Source of the DNA: Gordonia sp049847105
Lineage (GTDB): Bacteria > Actinomycetota > Actinomycetes > Mycobacteriales > Mycobacteriaceae
Direction of reading: 5' to 3'
DNA: 64,000 bases
NCBI RefSeq assembly: GCF_049847105.1
Contig: NZ_JBNCNS010000003.1
Coordinates: 248,001 to 312,000, forward strand
The notes beneath the pieces are model-generated. The model did not search any database. It saw only the letters and a list, made by a program, of their open reading frames with translations, and was not told where the DNA came from. Made by a program: the position numbers and the translations under genes. Numbering within the stretch: the first letter of the stretch is position 1; each line of letters starts with the position of its first letter. This document shows, one piece after another, positions 7,246 through 15,191 of this stretch.

Positions 7246-8076
7246 GTGGCAAACCAACGGACCATCGTGATCACCGGCGCGAGTGACGGGATCGGCGCAG
7301 TCGCTGCGCGGGAACTCGCCGGACCCGGCGTCGACCTCGTCGTCGTGGGTCGTTCGGCCGAGAAGACCAAGGCAGTGGCCGACGAGACCGGTGCCACCGC
7401 ATTCGTTGCGGACTTCGCGAAGCTCGACGACGTCCGACGTCTCGCGGACGAGATCCGGGAACGCGTCGGCACGATCGACGTGCTGCTCAACAATGCCGGC
7501 GGCACCTTCGACCCGAAGAAGCGGACCGGGGACGGCCACGAACCGAACTTCCAGATCAACCACCTCGGTGGCTTCCTGCTGACCAACCTGCTGCGCGACA
7601 AGCTCTCTGCCGACGGTGGTGCGCTGGTGGTGAACACCGCGAGCATCGGCAACCTCGCCGGCAAGGTCGACCTCGACGACCTCGACTTCGAGCGTCGGCG
7701 TGCGCTGGAATTGCGTTGCTACGGAACGAGCAAGTTGGAGAACATCTTGTTCACCCGAGGTATCGCCGACCGTTGGAAGGATGAGGGAATCATCTCCGCC
7801 GCAGTGCATCCCGGTCCGGTGGCGTCGAGCTTCGGCAGGGATTCGTTCTTCGTCGGCCTGCTGTATCGCACGCCGCTGAAGAAGGTCGCCACCATCACGC
7901 CCGAGAAGGGTGCCGAACCCCTGATAGCGCTGGCGAACCGTGGCACCGATCCCGCGATCAACGGCGTGTACTTCAGCCGCCACAAGGCGAACGGGCCCCA
8001 GAACTCGCAGGCGCACAAACAGGAACTCATCGACGGGCTGTGGCAGGCGTCGGAGCGGCTGGTCGGGATCGCCTAG
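7246..8076 (+). CDS. Short-chain dehydrogenase/reductase (SDR)
   Basis: 276 residues, Rossmann-fold NAD(P)-dependent oxidoreductase. TGASDGIG near the N-terminus is the glycine-rich cofactor loop, VLLNNAGG the stabilising NNAG motif, and YGTSKLEN the catalytic Tyr-x3-Lys. The sequence pattern (FQINHLGGFLLTNLL, then VHPGPVASSFG) is that of retinol-dehydrogenase-like SDRs. GTG start after GAAGGA. It follows the MarR gene by 86 bases on the same strand and may be co-transcribed with it. Substrate unknown. Confidence 0.9.
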   Translation: MANQRTIVITGASDGIGAVAARELAGPGVDLVVVGRSAEKTKAVADETGATAFVADFAKLDDVRRLADEIRERVGTIDVLLNNAGGTFDPKKRTGDGHEPNFQINHLGGFLLTNLLRDKLSADGGALVVNTASIGNLAGKVDLDDLDFERRRALELRCYGTSKLENILFTRGIADRWKDEGIISAAVHPGPVASSFGRDSFFVGLLYRTPLKKVATITPEKGAEPLIALANRGTDPAINGVYFSRHKANGPQNSQAHKQELIDGLWQASERLVGIA

Positions 8077-8112
8077 GTGCTAGGCGCGCAACCGATCTGG
8101 CTGTGGCGACCG

Positions 8113-8967
8113 TCAGATGGTGGCCACCAGGAGGTCCTCGCCGCTCGACGGTCGTGGGCCGTCGGTCCGGCCGGCGAAATAGCGCTCACCGAGCGATTTC
8201 CCGGTCACCTGCCGAAGGTTCGTGAGGCCGGCGTCGCGGGCAAGCGTGTCGATCTCTGCAGGTGTGTAGAAGCTGACGAACGGTGTTCCAGAGGCCTGGG
8301 CTCCCTCTTCGCTGGTCTTCAGCCCGGAGCGGTCGGTGTCGTCGATCAGTTCGGTGGGCAACAGGTAGGTCATGGCCAGTGTCGATCCGGGCGCGAGCCG
8401 TGCGACCTGCCGCAGTGTCGCGGTGGTTGCCTCCCTGGTCAGGTAGTGGGAGACACCCGTGGAGACCACGACCGCGGGGCGGCTCGGATCGAATCCGGCG
8501 CCCGACAGCTTCGCCCACCAGCTCTCACCGTCTTCGAAATCGACTGGGACAAGGTGCAACCAGTCGGGTATCCCGTACCCGAGTTCGACCAGGCGCCTGC
8601 GTTTCCACGCCTGCGGTCCCGGTTGATCGACTTCGAAGACCTGTAGCCGCGCGCCGATATCCGGCCGGCGCTGCGCGAAGGTGTCCAGACCGGCGCCCAG
8701 AATGACGTACTGGCTCACGCCGCGTGCCTCCTGCTCGATCACCAGGTCCTCGATGAACCGGGCCCGGTCCACGATGGCGGCGCGGAATCCGTTGGTGGCC
8801 TCCGGATCCATGTCCGGCCGTCGGCGCCAATCATCATCGGGGGCAACGAGTTGCAAGCCGATCTCGTCGGACAGCACGTGCGGCGGCGGATCCACCTGGA
8901 CGTGCATGGCACGCCACAGGGCCACACGTTCGGCCGTGCTCTCCGGTGCCTCGATCTGTTCGGTCAC
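8113..8967 (-). CDS. Class I SAM-dependent methyltransferase (PPM/LCMT-like)
   Basis: 284 residues of the leucine-carboxyl-methyltransferase-like family that is expanded in mycobacteria (TIGR00027 type). Visible motifs are YVILGAGLDTFAQRRP (SAM-binding motif I), VFEVDQPGPQAWKRRRL, VVVSTGVSHYLTREA and a C-terminal GERYF. The GTG at 8967 follows GAAGGGAG; the longer frame to 9303 would overlap the zeta-like gene and is rejected. Methyl acceptor not predictable. It is the last gene of a leftward run behind the toxin-antitoxin pair. Confidence 0.85.
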   Translation of the reverse strand: MTEQIEAPESTAERVALWRAMHVQVDPPPHVLSDEIGLQLVAPDDDWRRRPDMDPEATNGFRAAIVDRARFIEDLVIEQEARGVSQYVILGAGLDTFAQRRPDIGARLQVFEVDQPGPQAWKRRRLVELGYGIPDWLHLVPVDFEDGESWWAKLSGAGFDPSRPAVVVSTGVSHYLTREATTATLRQVARLAPGSTLAMTYLLPTELIDDTDRSGLKTSEEGAQASGTPFVSFYTPAEIDTLARDAGLTNLRQVTGKSLGERYFAGRTDGPRPSSGEDLLVATI

Positions 8968-9001
8968 GATGGTGATCTCCCTTCTGTTGTCGACAAATAC
9001 C

Positions 9002-9574
9002 TCAACCGTCCCCTCGGAGTTCGGTCGGTGCCCACGAGGGCCACCTGGTGGCGCCGACCAGCACACCCGCGGTGAACTCCGCGACGATGGTGGGGGCCGG
9101 GCCGAGCGCGCTGTTGTAGACGGTCGATTCGTCGGCACGATGGACCGCCTCAACCGCGAGTGGCCACAATCGATGGAAGCGGGCGCGGATCTTGTTCTCG
9201 GGCACCGAATGCCCGCCCGACGCCTGCCGGTGACCGACCCGCAGCACCGCGATGGATTCGGGCACGATGAGGACGTGGAGTACGACGAAGTATCCGGCGT
9301 CATGCGCGCGGTCGATCAGGTCGAGTTTCGATTCGTGCGAGAACACGGTCTCGGCGATGAACGAGCGCCCGTCGGCGATCAGGCGGTCGCGGGTGTCCGC
9401 GGCGATTCTTGCCGCGTCATATGAGCGTGCCTCGGCCTCGGCCGGCCAGCGCTGCCGTGCGATCGAGTCCGCGTTGACGAACACGCTCCCCGGCAACAGC
9501 GGGCCGAGGGTGTACTCGACGAACGTCGATTTGCCCGAGCCGTTCGGGCCGATGACCAGATCGAGGCGTCTCAC
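9002..9574 (-). CDS. Zeta-toxin-like P-loop kinase
   Basis: 190 residues resembling zeta-toxin/predicted ABC-type ATPase proteins. The Walker A motif IGPNGSGKST lies at the very N-terminus, followed by VNADSIARQRWP, a FIAETVFSHESKLDLI segment (the substrate-binding region in zeta kinases), and VGHRQASGGHSVPENKIRARF. Family members phosphorylate UDP-GlcNAc or related sugars and poison cell-wall synthesis. The GTG start overlaps the stop of the upstream antitoxin-like gene (GTGA, 9571-9574), the classic coupling of a toxin-antitoxin operon. Toxicity is inferred from context only. Confidence 0.8.
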   Translation of the reverse strand: MRRLDLVIGPNGSGKSTFVEYTLGPLLPGSVFVNADSIARQRWPAEAEARSYDAARIAADTRDRLIADGRSFIAETVFSHESKLDLIDRAHDAGYFVVLHVLIVPESIAVLRVGHRQASGGHSVPENKIRARFHRLWPLAVEAVHRADESTVYNSALGPAPTIVAEFTAGVLVGATRWPSWAPTELRGDG

Positions 9575-9957
9575 TCGACGTCGAGCACGTGGGTCGTTCC
9601 GTCCGGTCGGTATTCGACGATGCGGCCGTCCTCGTCGAGTGAGACGGTGGTGACACCCCGTTCGGTGAGCTCGTGTCGGTAGTCGGCCGCTGCCAGACTC
9701 TCGCTCACCAGAGCCCGGACCTGGGCGTTGAACGCGCGGCCTTCATCAGGGGTGAGGTCGGTGGTCGCTACGGTGCCTGCCAGTGCGTCCTGTACGCGCC
9801 GCAGCGACGCGGACTCGTGGGTGGTGAGTGCTCGGCCGACGCGCGCCCAGTACTCGAGTTGTTGGCGGCCGGTCCGCTGTTGACGACGGCCTTCGGCGAT
9901 CGCACTGTCGACGAGGTCGGCGTCCACGCGGGTGACCTTGTCCGCGGCTCTGGTCAT
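9571..9957 (-). CDS. Antitoxin-like protein (ParD-like/TA_antitoxin)
   Basis: 128 residues. The N-terminal third (VDSAIAEGRRQQRTGRQQLEYWARVGRAL) is the ribbon-helix-helix-like region found in ParD-like antitoxins of actinobacteria; the C-terminus is acidic (VSLDEDGRIVEYRPDG). It precedes and overlaps the zeta-like kinase, so it should bind and neutralise that protein and repress the operon. An inverted repeat at 10007-10023 lies upstream of the start. Pairing of this antitoxin type with a zeta-like kinase is inferred from the operon. Confidence 0.75.
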   Translation of the reverse strand: MTRAADKVTRVDADLVDSAIAEGRRQQRTGRQQLEYWARVGRALTTHESASLRRVQDALAGTVATTDLTPDEGRAFNAQVRALVSESLAAADYRHELTERGVTTVSLDEDGRIVEYRPDGTTHVLDVE

Positions 9958-10006
9958 GGCAAGCCCATCTGTGGCACGGTACGAGCTGTAGCAGGGTGAA
10001 ACCCAG

Positions 10007-10023
10007 TGTAGCAGGTTGCTACA
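10007..10023. promoter_or_regulatory. Inverted repeat TGTAGCA-GGT-TGCTACA upstream of the antitoxin
   Basis: Perfect 7-bp arms with a 3-base centre, 50 bases upstream of the antitoxin start. A further half-site (CTGTAGCAG) occurs at 9987-9995. The arrangement fits autoregulation of the toxin-antitoxin promoter by the ribbon-helix-helix antitoxin. Confidence 0.55.
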
Positions 10024-10029
10024 GGCAGG

Positions 10030-11178
10030 TCAGCCAGGCGTTCTCCCGACGATGGCCGCCATCGAGTCGGCGGACTTCAGGCCCGTGCCGGTCAGGATGA
10101 CGACCGTCGTGTCATCGTCTCCGATGGTTCCGTCGGCCAGGAAGTGGTCGAGCGCCGCGGCCGCGACTGCGCTCGTCGGTTCCGCGTAAAGGCCCCGTGC
10201 GCTCAGGGCCGCCACGGCCGCACGGATCTCGTCGTCGGACACCGCAACGGCCGAACCGCCGGAGTCGACCACCGCTGCAACTGTTTCGGCGAGTCGAACC
10301 GGACGCGCGATCGATGCTCCCTCGGCAATCGTGGGCTCTCGGGGCCCACGCCTTTCCGGATCGATGCCATTGACTCCATCGGCGATGGTCGCCCAGTGCT
10401 CGGGCTGTCCGACGAGGAGTCGCGGGAGTCGGTCGATCTGCCCGGCCCCGAGTAGCTCGCGGAAGGCGATGTCGCAGCCGAGGATGTTGCTGCCGGCGCC
10501 GGCGACCACTACCACGTTGTCGGGTGCGGTGAAGCCGAGTTGTTCCCACATCTCATAGGCGATGGTCTTGGTGCCCTGCAGGAAGAAGGGATGCCAGTTG
10601 TGGCTCGCGTACGGGATCGTCGCGGATTGCCTGATGGCCTCGTCGGACACCTCGTCGCGAGTTCCGGGCACGAGTTCGATCTCCGCACCAAAGGCGCGTG
10701 CCTGCAGTATCTTTGCCCGCGAGGTCGCCGCAGGGACGATGATCTTGGCGTGGATGCCGGCGGCTGCGGCATAGCAGGCGACGGCCGACCCGCCGTTGCC
10801 CGAGCTGTCCTCGAGGACGCGCGACACCCCCTGGCTGCGCAGGTGCGACATCATCACGGATACCCCGCGGTCCTTGAAACTCGAGGTGGGATTGAACCAT
10901 TCGAGCTTGAACCGGATGTCGCCGCGACCCCACTGCAGGGAGACAAGCGGTGTCCATCCCTCGCCGAGGCTGACCCGGACACTGGGGTTGACAGGGAGGA
11001 CTCCGCCGTAACGCCACAATGATCGCTCGGCGGCGTCGATCTCGTTCGGGGACAGTCCGCTGATCGGGCTCACCATCAGCGGAGCGCCGTCGTCGCCGCG
11101 CCATCGGCTGTCGGTGAGCGGATGCGTTGTGCCCGAACGCTCCATTAACACGGCGTCGGCGAATGGTGGGTTCTTCAC
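10030..11178 (-). CDS. PLP-dependent threonine-synthase-like enzyme
   Basis: 382 residues, fold-type II PLP enzyme. NPTSSFKDRGVSV contains the Schiff-base lysine, EDSSGNGGSAVACYA the phosphate-binding glycine loop, and VVVAGAGSNILG the cofactor cradle; the pattern matches threonine synthase. The GTG at 11178 overlaps the stop of the upstream SDR gene (GTGA), so I prefer it to the ATG at 11148. As the last gene of a redox operon it is unlikely to be the housekeeping threonine synthase; a role in a specialised amino-acid or phospho-hydroxy substrate is possible. Confidence 0.85.
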   Translation of the reverse strand: MKNPPFADAVLMERSGTTHPLTDSRWRGDDGAPLMVSPISGLSPNEIDAAERSLWRYGGVLPVNPSVRVSLGEGWTPLVSLQWGRGDIRFKLEWFNPTSSFKDRGVSVMMSHLRSQGVSRVLEDSSGNGGSAVACYAAAAGIHAKIIVPAATSRAKILQARAFGAEIELVPGTRDEVSDEAIRQSATIPYASHNWHPFFLQGTKTIAYEMWEQLGFTAPDNVVVVAGAGSNILGCDIAFRELLGAGQIDRLPRLLVGQPEHWATIADGVNGIDPERRGPREPTIAEGASIARPVRLAETVAAVVDSGGSAVAVSDDEIRAAVAALSARGLYAEPTSAVAAAALDHFLADGTIGDDDTTVVILTGTGLKSADSMAAIVGRTPG

Positions 11179-12005
11179 TCCGCGAAATCCGTACTCCGGG
11201 TGAGCCCATCCCACTTCTCGATGTCGACGGCCAATGCGTCGAGAGAGCTACGGACGGCTGCCGCGGCGTCGCTGCCGAGCGGCAAGAAGTACGGCGGATC
11301 GGCAGATTCGGCTACTGTGATGAGCGCGGCGGCCGCCTTGGCCGGGTCGCCCGGCTGGGTGCCGTGGACGGTGTCGTTCTCGATGCGCCGCTTTCCGGCG
11401 GTGTCGGTGTAGTCGGCGATGGCGTCGGCCGACTGGGTCAGTGACCGGCCGGCGAAATCGGTTCGGAAAGCCCCGGGTTCGACGACGATCGTTCGAATAC
11501 CCAGCGGAGAAACCTCTCTGCGCAGCGACAGCGTCATCGCCTCGATAGCTGCCTTCACCGCCGAGTAGTATCCCGAGCCCGCCGGGGACATCCGGGCGCC
11601 GATCGAGGAGATGTTGATGATGGTGCCGGCGCGGCGGGCCCGCATCCCGGGCAGCACGGCTTTGATCGTCCGCGCCGTCCCGAACACGTGTGTGTCGAAC
11701 AGTTGTTGGACCGGCCCGTCTTCACCCTCCTCCACGGCGGCGCGATAGCCGTAGCCCGCGTTGTTGACGAGGACGTCGACGCCGCCGAAACGCTCGTCGG
11801 CAGCGCTGACAGCGGCACTCACTTGTGAGCTGTCCGTGACGTCGAGGGCGACCGCCAGGGCGGTGTCCGGATGGCGGTCGACAAGATCCTGAACCGTCGA
11901 GACGACGCGTGCGGTGACGACGGCGTTGTCGCCGTGCTCGAGCACGGATTCGGCGAGTGCGCGCCCGAGGCCGGACGAGCAACCGGTGATGAGCCACGTG
12001 GTCAT
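11175..12005 (-). CDS. Short-chain dehydrogenase/reductase (SDR)
   Basis: 276 residues. TGCSSGLG is the cofactor loop, VLVNNAGYGY the NNAG motif, ISSIG and YYSAVKAAIEA the catalytic Ser-Tyr-Lys, and VEPGAFRTDF the substrate-loop start. The form is typical of classical SDRs annotated as oxidoreductases of the DltE/YdfG type. It lies 31 bases after another SDR and overlaps the PLP-enzyme gene, and is the fifth of six genes read leftward from the palindrome at 15242. Confidence 0.9.
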   Translation of the reverse strand: MTTWLITGCSSGLGRALAESVLEHGDNAVVTARVVSTVQDLVDRHPDTALAVALDVTDSSQVSAAVSAADERFGGVDVLVNNAGYGYRAAVEEGEDGPVQQLFDTHVFGTARTIKAVLPGMRARRAGTIINISSIGARMSPAGSGYYSAVKAAIEAMTLSLRREVSPLGIRTIVVEPGAFRTDFAGRSLTQSADAIADYTDTAGKRRIENDTVHGTQPGDPAKAAAALITVAESADPPYFLPLGSDAAAAVRSSLDALAVDIEKWDGLTRSTDFAE

Positions 12006-12036
12006 CGAGTTCCCCTTTCGTGCGATCCGGTCTCCA

Positions 12037-12771
12037 CTATCCCAACTGGTCAGCGGGACGCAGGAGGATCTCGTTGATGACGAGATGTCGAGGTCGGGTG
12101 AGGGCGAAGGTGATGATCTCGGCAACCTCTTCGGGCTTGACGGTTGCGGCGTCGTACATCTTCTGGACGCCTTCGCGCGTCCCCTCATGCGTGATGTGGG
12201 TGGGCAATTCGGTGTCGACCACGCCGGGCTCGATCAGGGTCACCCGAACGTCCGGGAGCAGCTCCTGACGCAACGATTCCGACCAGCCGTTGACGCCCCA
12301 TTTGGTCGCGGCGTACACGCCGTTACCGGCCCGCGCGGTGCGTCCGGCGACCGAGGAGAGATTGACGATGTCGCCGCCGCCGTCTTTGAGCTGATCGAGG
12401 AACACCTCGGTCGTGGTGATCGCGCCCATCAGATTGACCTGGATCATGTTGCGGTAGTCGTCGCGCTGGTCGGCGGAGAACGGGCCCAGCAGCATGACAC
12501 CTGCGTTGTTGATCAACACATCGGCACCGCCGAGTTCGGTTTTCACGCGTTCTGCTGCGGCGACGAGTCCGTCGCGATCGGTGACATCGGCTTCGATGGC
12601 GATCGCACCGTCACCCAGCTCGTCGGCGAGGCTGGTGATGCGGTCGAGGCGACGCGCCAACAGCGCGACTCGATATCCGGCGGCATAAAGGGATCGCGCG
12701 GCGGCGGCGCCGATGCCCGACGATGCTCCGGTGATGACGGCGACTGGAGAACTGGTCTCAGAGGACGACAC
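12037..12771 (-). CDS. Short-chain dehydrogenase/reductase (SDR)
   Basis: 244 residues, classical NADP-preferring SDR: TGASSGIGAAAARSL, ALLARRLDRI (the Arg-Arg after strand 2 favours NADP), VLINNAGVMLLG, LSSVAGR and YAATKWGVNGW. GTG at 12771 is chosen because AAAGGA lies 7 bases before it; GTG at 12786 is the alternative. It ends with LRPADQ, usual for the YdfG-like subgroup. Fourth gene of the leftward redox operon. Confidence 0.9.
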   Translation of the reverse strand: MSSSETSSPVAVITGASSGIGAAAARSLYAAGYRVALLARRLDRITSLADELGDGAIAIEADVTDRDGLVAAAERVKTELGGADVLINNAGVMLLGPFSADQRDDYRNMIQVNLMGAITTTEVFLDQLKDGGGDIVNLSSVAGRTARAGNGVYAATKWGVNGWSESLRQELLPDVRVTLIEPGVVDTELPTHITHEGTREGVQKMYDAATVKPEEVAEIITFALTRPRHLVINEILLRPADQLG

Positions 12772-12804
12772 TGGTGTTCCTTTCACGAGGCTGGGGCGGG
12801 GCCT

Positions 12805-13821
12805 TCAGCGACGGCGCGCGCTCGTGGTCAGTTCGTGAGCGCCGTAACTGTTGTCGTCGGGATTGATGGTGACACCGGGAGCGACGAGTTCATCGATCCG
12901 ATCCAGAATGTCTGTCGTGAGTGTCACCTCTGCCGCAGGCAGGTACGACGCGAGTTGTTCCATGGTGCGGGGACCGACGATCGCGCTGGTGACACCGGGA
13001 TGATTGATGACAAAGGCGATGGCCATCTCGATCAGCGTCAGGCCTGACTGCTCAGCGAGTCGGGCCAGCTCCTCGACGATCTCGAGCTTGCGTTGGTTCT
13101 CCGGACTCGACATGTCGAATCGAGCGCTCGGTCGAGCACTCGATGTCGGACTGGATGCCGCGTCCTTGCGCCAGCGGCCGGACAGCCAACCGCCCGCGAG
13201 GGGGCTGTAGGTCAGTGTGCCCATCCCGTGCCGCTGAACAGCGGGAAGCACATCATCTTCGATGCCGCGAACGAGGATCGAATACGGTGGCTGTTCAGTG
13301 ACAAAGCGGGAGTAGAGGTTCTCCTTTGCCGCCCATTGCGCTTCGACAATCTGCGACGCCGCGAACGACGACGAGCCGATATAGCGAACCTTGCCCTGGC
13401 GGACCAAGTCGGTGAGCGCGCTGAGTGTCTCTTCGACGTCCGTATCGGCGCTCGGTCGATGGACCTGGTAGAGATCGAGGTGGTCGGTGCCGAGTCGCCT
13501 CAGCGAGTTCTCCACCGCCCGCATGATCCACCGCCGTGATCCGCCTGAGCTGTTCGGGCCGTCACCCATCGGCATGAAGAACTTCGTCGCGAGAAACACA
13601 TCGTCACGTCGGCCTCTGAGAGCCTTACCGACAATCTGCTCTGACTCGCCTCCCGAATACACATCTGCGGTATCTATGAAATTGATACCGGAATCGAGCG
13701 CGATGCGGATGATTCTGATGGAATCGGCTTTGTCTTGATTTCCCCAGGGACCGAACATCATTGCTCCCAGACAAAGGGGACTGACCTGGACGCCGGTGCG
13801 TCCCAGCGGACGGAAATTCAT
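12805..13821 (-). CDS. Aldo/keto reductase (AKR)
   Basis: 338 residues, TIM-barrel NADPH reductase. MNFRPLGRTGVQVSPLCLGAM is the start, FIDTADVYSGGESEQIVGKAL carries the catalytic Asp and Tyr, the Lys is in FLATKFF, and the His in LYQVHRP; IVGPRTMEQL near the C-terminus contacts NADPH. The AKR11/12-like subgroup reduces small aldehydes and ketones. Third gene of the operon; 33 bases separate it from the next SDR. Confidence 0.9.
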   Translation of the reverse strand: MNFRPLGRTGVQVSPLCLGAMMFGPWGNQDKADSIRIIRIALDSGINFIDTADVYSGGESEQIVGKALRGRRDDVFLATKFFMPMGDGPNSSGGSRRWIMRAVENSLRRLGTDHLDLYQVHRPSADTDVEETLSALTDLVRQGKVRYIGSSSFAASQIVEAQWAAKENLYSRFVTEQPPYSILVRGIEDDVLPAVQRHGMGTLTYSPLAGGWLSGRWRKDAASSPTSSARPSARFDMSSPENQRKLEIVEELARLAEQSGLTLIEMAIAFVINHPGVTSAIVGPRTMEQLASYLPAAEVTLTTDILDRIDELVAPGVTINPDDNSYGAHELTTSARRR

Positions 13822-13882
13822 CGTGCTCCTCGGCAATGAGAGTTGTATTGCGCACTCGACTGCGGGGTGGCTGAGAGACCTT

Positions 13883-13898
13883 CGCGGAGTGCTCCGCG
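13883..13898. terminator. Short hairpin after the cupin gene
   Basis: CGCGGAG-TG-CTCCGCG, a 7-bp stem with a 2-base loop, immediately follows the cupin stop codon inside the 77-base gap before the next operon gene. It is too short to be a confident terminator, but may attenuate expression of the downstream four genes or protect the upstream message. Confidence 0.3.
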
Positions 13899-14297
13899 TC
13901 AGGCGAGGTACTCCTCCTCCGTGACATGTTCGAGCCACGTCGTGGTGGTCGCCGGATCATCGGCATTGTCGAGCATCGCCAGGTGTTCCATGAAGGAGTC
14001 GCTGCTCGCGCCGTGCCAATGTTCCTCGCCGGGAGGGCAATACAGAGTCTGTCCCGGGTGGGCCTCGACCTTGGCTTCGCCGCGGGACTGCACCCATGCG
14101 ACACCTTGGGTGATGTGGAGGGTCTGGCCGCGGGCGTGTGAGTGCCACGCGGTGCGTGCGCCCGGCGCGAAGCGCACCTTCGCCACGACCATCTGCTGAC
14201 CGGACTCGCGCGGAAATGCGATCGGGTCGAGCCAGACGTCGCCGGTGAACTGTTCGGGCGGGTTCTTGGTGGTGGGTTTGCGTTGGTCGATATCCAT
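13899..14297 (-). CDS. Cupin-domain protein
   Basis: 132 residues forming a single cupin barrel. Cupin motif 1 is visible as ARTAWHSHARGQTLHITQGV (metal-binding histidines and a Gln/Thr in the Glu position), motif 2 as PPGEEHWHGAS. The closest general class is the small cupins annotated as quercetin-2,3-dioxygenase- or (R)-mandelonitrile-lyase-like. They commonly travel with AKR and SDR genes in actinobacterial redox islands. The start lies 9 bases from the preceding AKR stop. Activity unknown. Confidence 0.85.
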   Translation of the reverse strand: MDIDQRKPTTKNPPEQFTGDVWLDPIAFPRESGQQMVVAKVRFAPGARTAWHSHARGQTLHITQGVAWVQSRGEAKVEAHPGQTLYCPPGEEHWHGASSDSFMEHLAMLDNADDPATTTTWLEHVTEEEYLA

Positions 14298-14306
14298 CTT
14301 CTGTCC

Positions 14307-15191
14307 TTACGCTTCGGGAATGGTCAGGCCGAACTTCTCACGTGTGATGACCTCCGGCTCCGGACCACCACGCACCCCGGTGTCGAGTGCATCGATGGAG
14401 GCGAGTTCGTCGCCGGTGAGCTCGAAGTCGAACACGTCGAAGTTCTCCGCGATCCGGGACGGTGTCACCGATTTGGGGATCACCTGCCGGCCTTGCTGGA
14501 TGTGCCACCGCAGCATCACTTGTGCGGTGGTCTTCTCATGTGCGGCAGCGATCTTCTGCAGTGTCGGGTCCTCGAGCGTGGAACCGTGGGAGCCGTCCCG
14601 GTAGAAGGTGATCCCGCCGATCGGCGACCAAGCCTGGGAAACGATGCCGTGCGCGCCATCGGCATCGAGCAGGGCGGACTGCCGAAAGTAGGGGTGGACC
14701 TCGATCTGATTGACCGCCGGGACCACCGATGTCGCGTCGAGAAGTCGTGCGAGGTGGTCGGGCATGAAGTTGCTGACGCCGATGGCCTTCACCTTGCCGT
14801 CGGCCAGCAGGCGTTCGAGCGCCTTGTAGGCGTCGATGGTGAGGTCGAACTCGCCGGGTAGCGCCTGGTGCAGGATGAGGAGGTCGATCTGCTCGACGCC
14901 GAGTTTGCCTGCGGCCTTGTCGAAGGCGTGCAGCGCGGCGTCGTAGCCGTAGTCGGTGATCCAGATCTTGGTCTCGATGAACAGCTCGGAACGGTCGATG
15001 CCGGAGCGGCGGATCGCCTCGCCGACTCCTGATTCGTTGAGATAAGCTGCGGCGGTGTCGATATGGCGATAGCCGGTGGACAGCGCCGTCTCCACGGCGG
15101 TCGCCGTCTCATCGGGTGGTGTCTGGAACACCCCGAAACCCAAAGCCGGGATGTGGATTCCATTGTTGAGTTCGATCTGCGGTATGGCCAT
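14307..15191 (-). CDS. Aldo/keto reductase, first gene of a redox operon
   Basis: 294 residues of the 2,5-diketo-gluconate-reductase-like AKR group: NGIHIPALGFGVFQ, YRHIDTAAAYLNESGVGEAI (Asp and Tyr), FIETKIWI (Lys), LILHQALPG (His), and VIPKSVTPSRIAENFDVFDF. It probably reduces aldehydes or ketones with NADPH. It begins 51 bases from the palindrome GGTACT-GCG-AGTACC (15242-15256), shared with the ADH/XRE promoter at 16723. It should be transcribed with the cupin, AKR, two SDRs and the PLP enzyme. Confidence 0.9.
   Translation of the reverse strand: MAIPQIELNNGIHIPALGFGVFQTPPDETATAVETALSTGYRHIDTAAAYLNESGVGEAIRRSGIDRSELFIETKIWITDYGYDAALHAFDKAAGKLGVEQIDLLILHQALPGEFDLTIDAYKALERLLADGKVKAIGVSNFMPDHLARLLDATSVVPAVNQIEVHPYFRQSALLDADGAHGIVSQAWSPIGGITFYRDGSHGSTLEDPTLQKIAAAHEKTTAQVMLRWHIQQGRQVIPKSVTPSRIAENFDVFDFELTGDELASIDALDTGVRGGPEPEVITREKFGLTIPEA

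Noticed and set aside
8070..8086. CGCCTAG-GTG-CTAGGCG after the SDR gene as a terminator
   Set aside because: Stem of only 7 bases overlapping the stop codon; not convincing on its own.
8040..8705. Plus-strand frames over the methyltransferase
   Set aside because: The minus-strand methyltransferase has all SAM motifs; the plus frames are shadows.
11914..13047. 377-codon plus frame over the SDR/SDR region
   Set aside because: Antisense to two SDRs with complete catalytic motifs.
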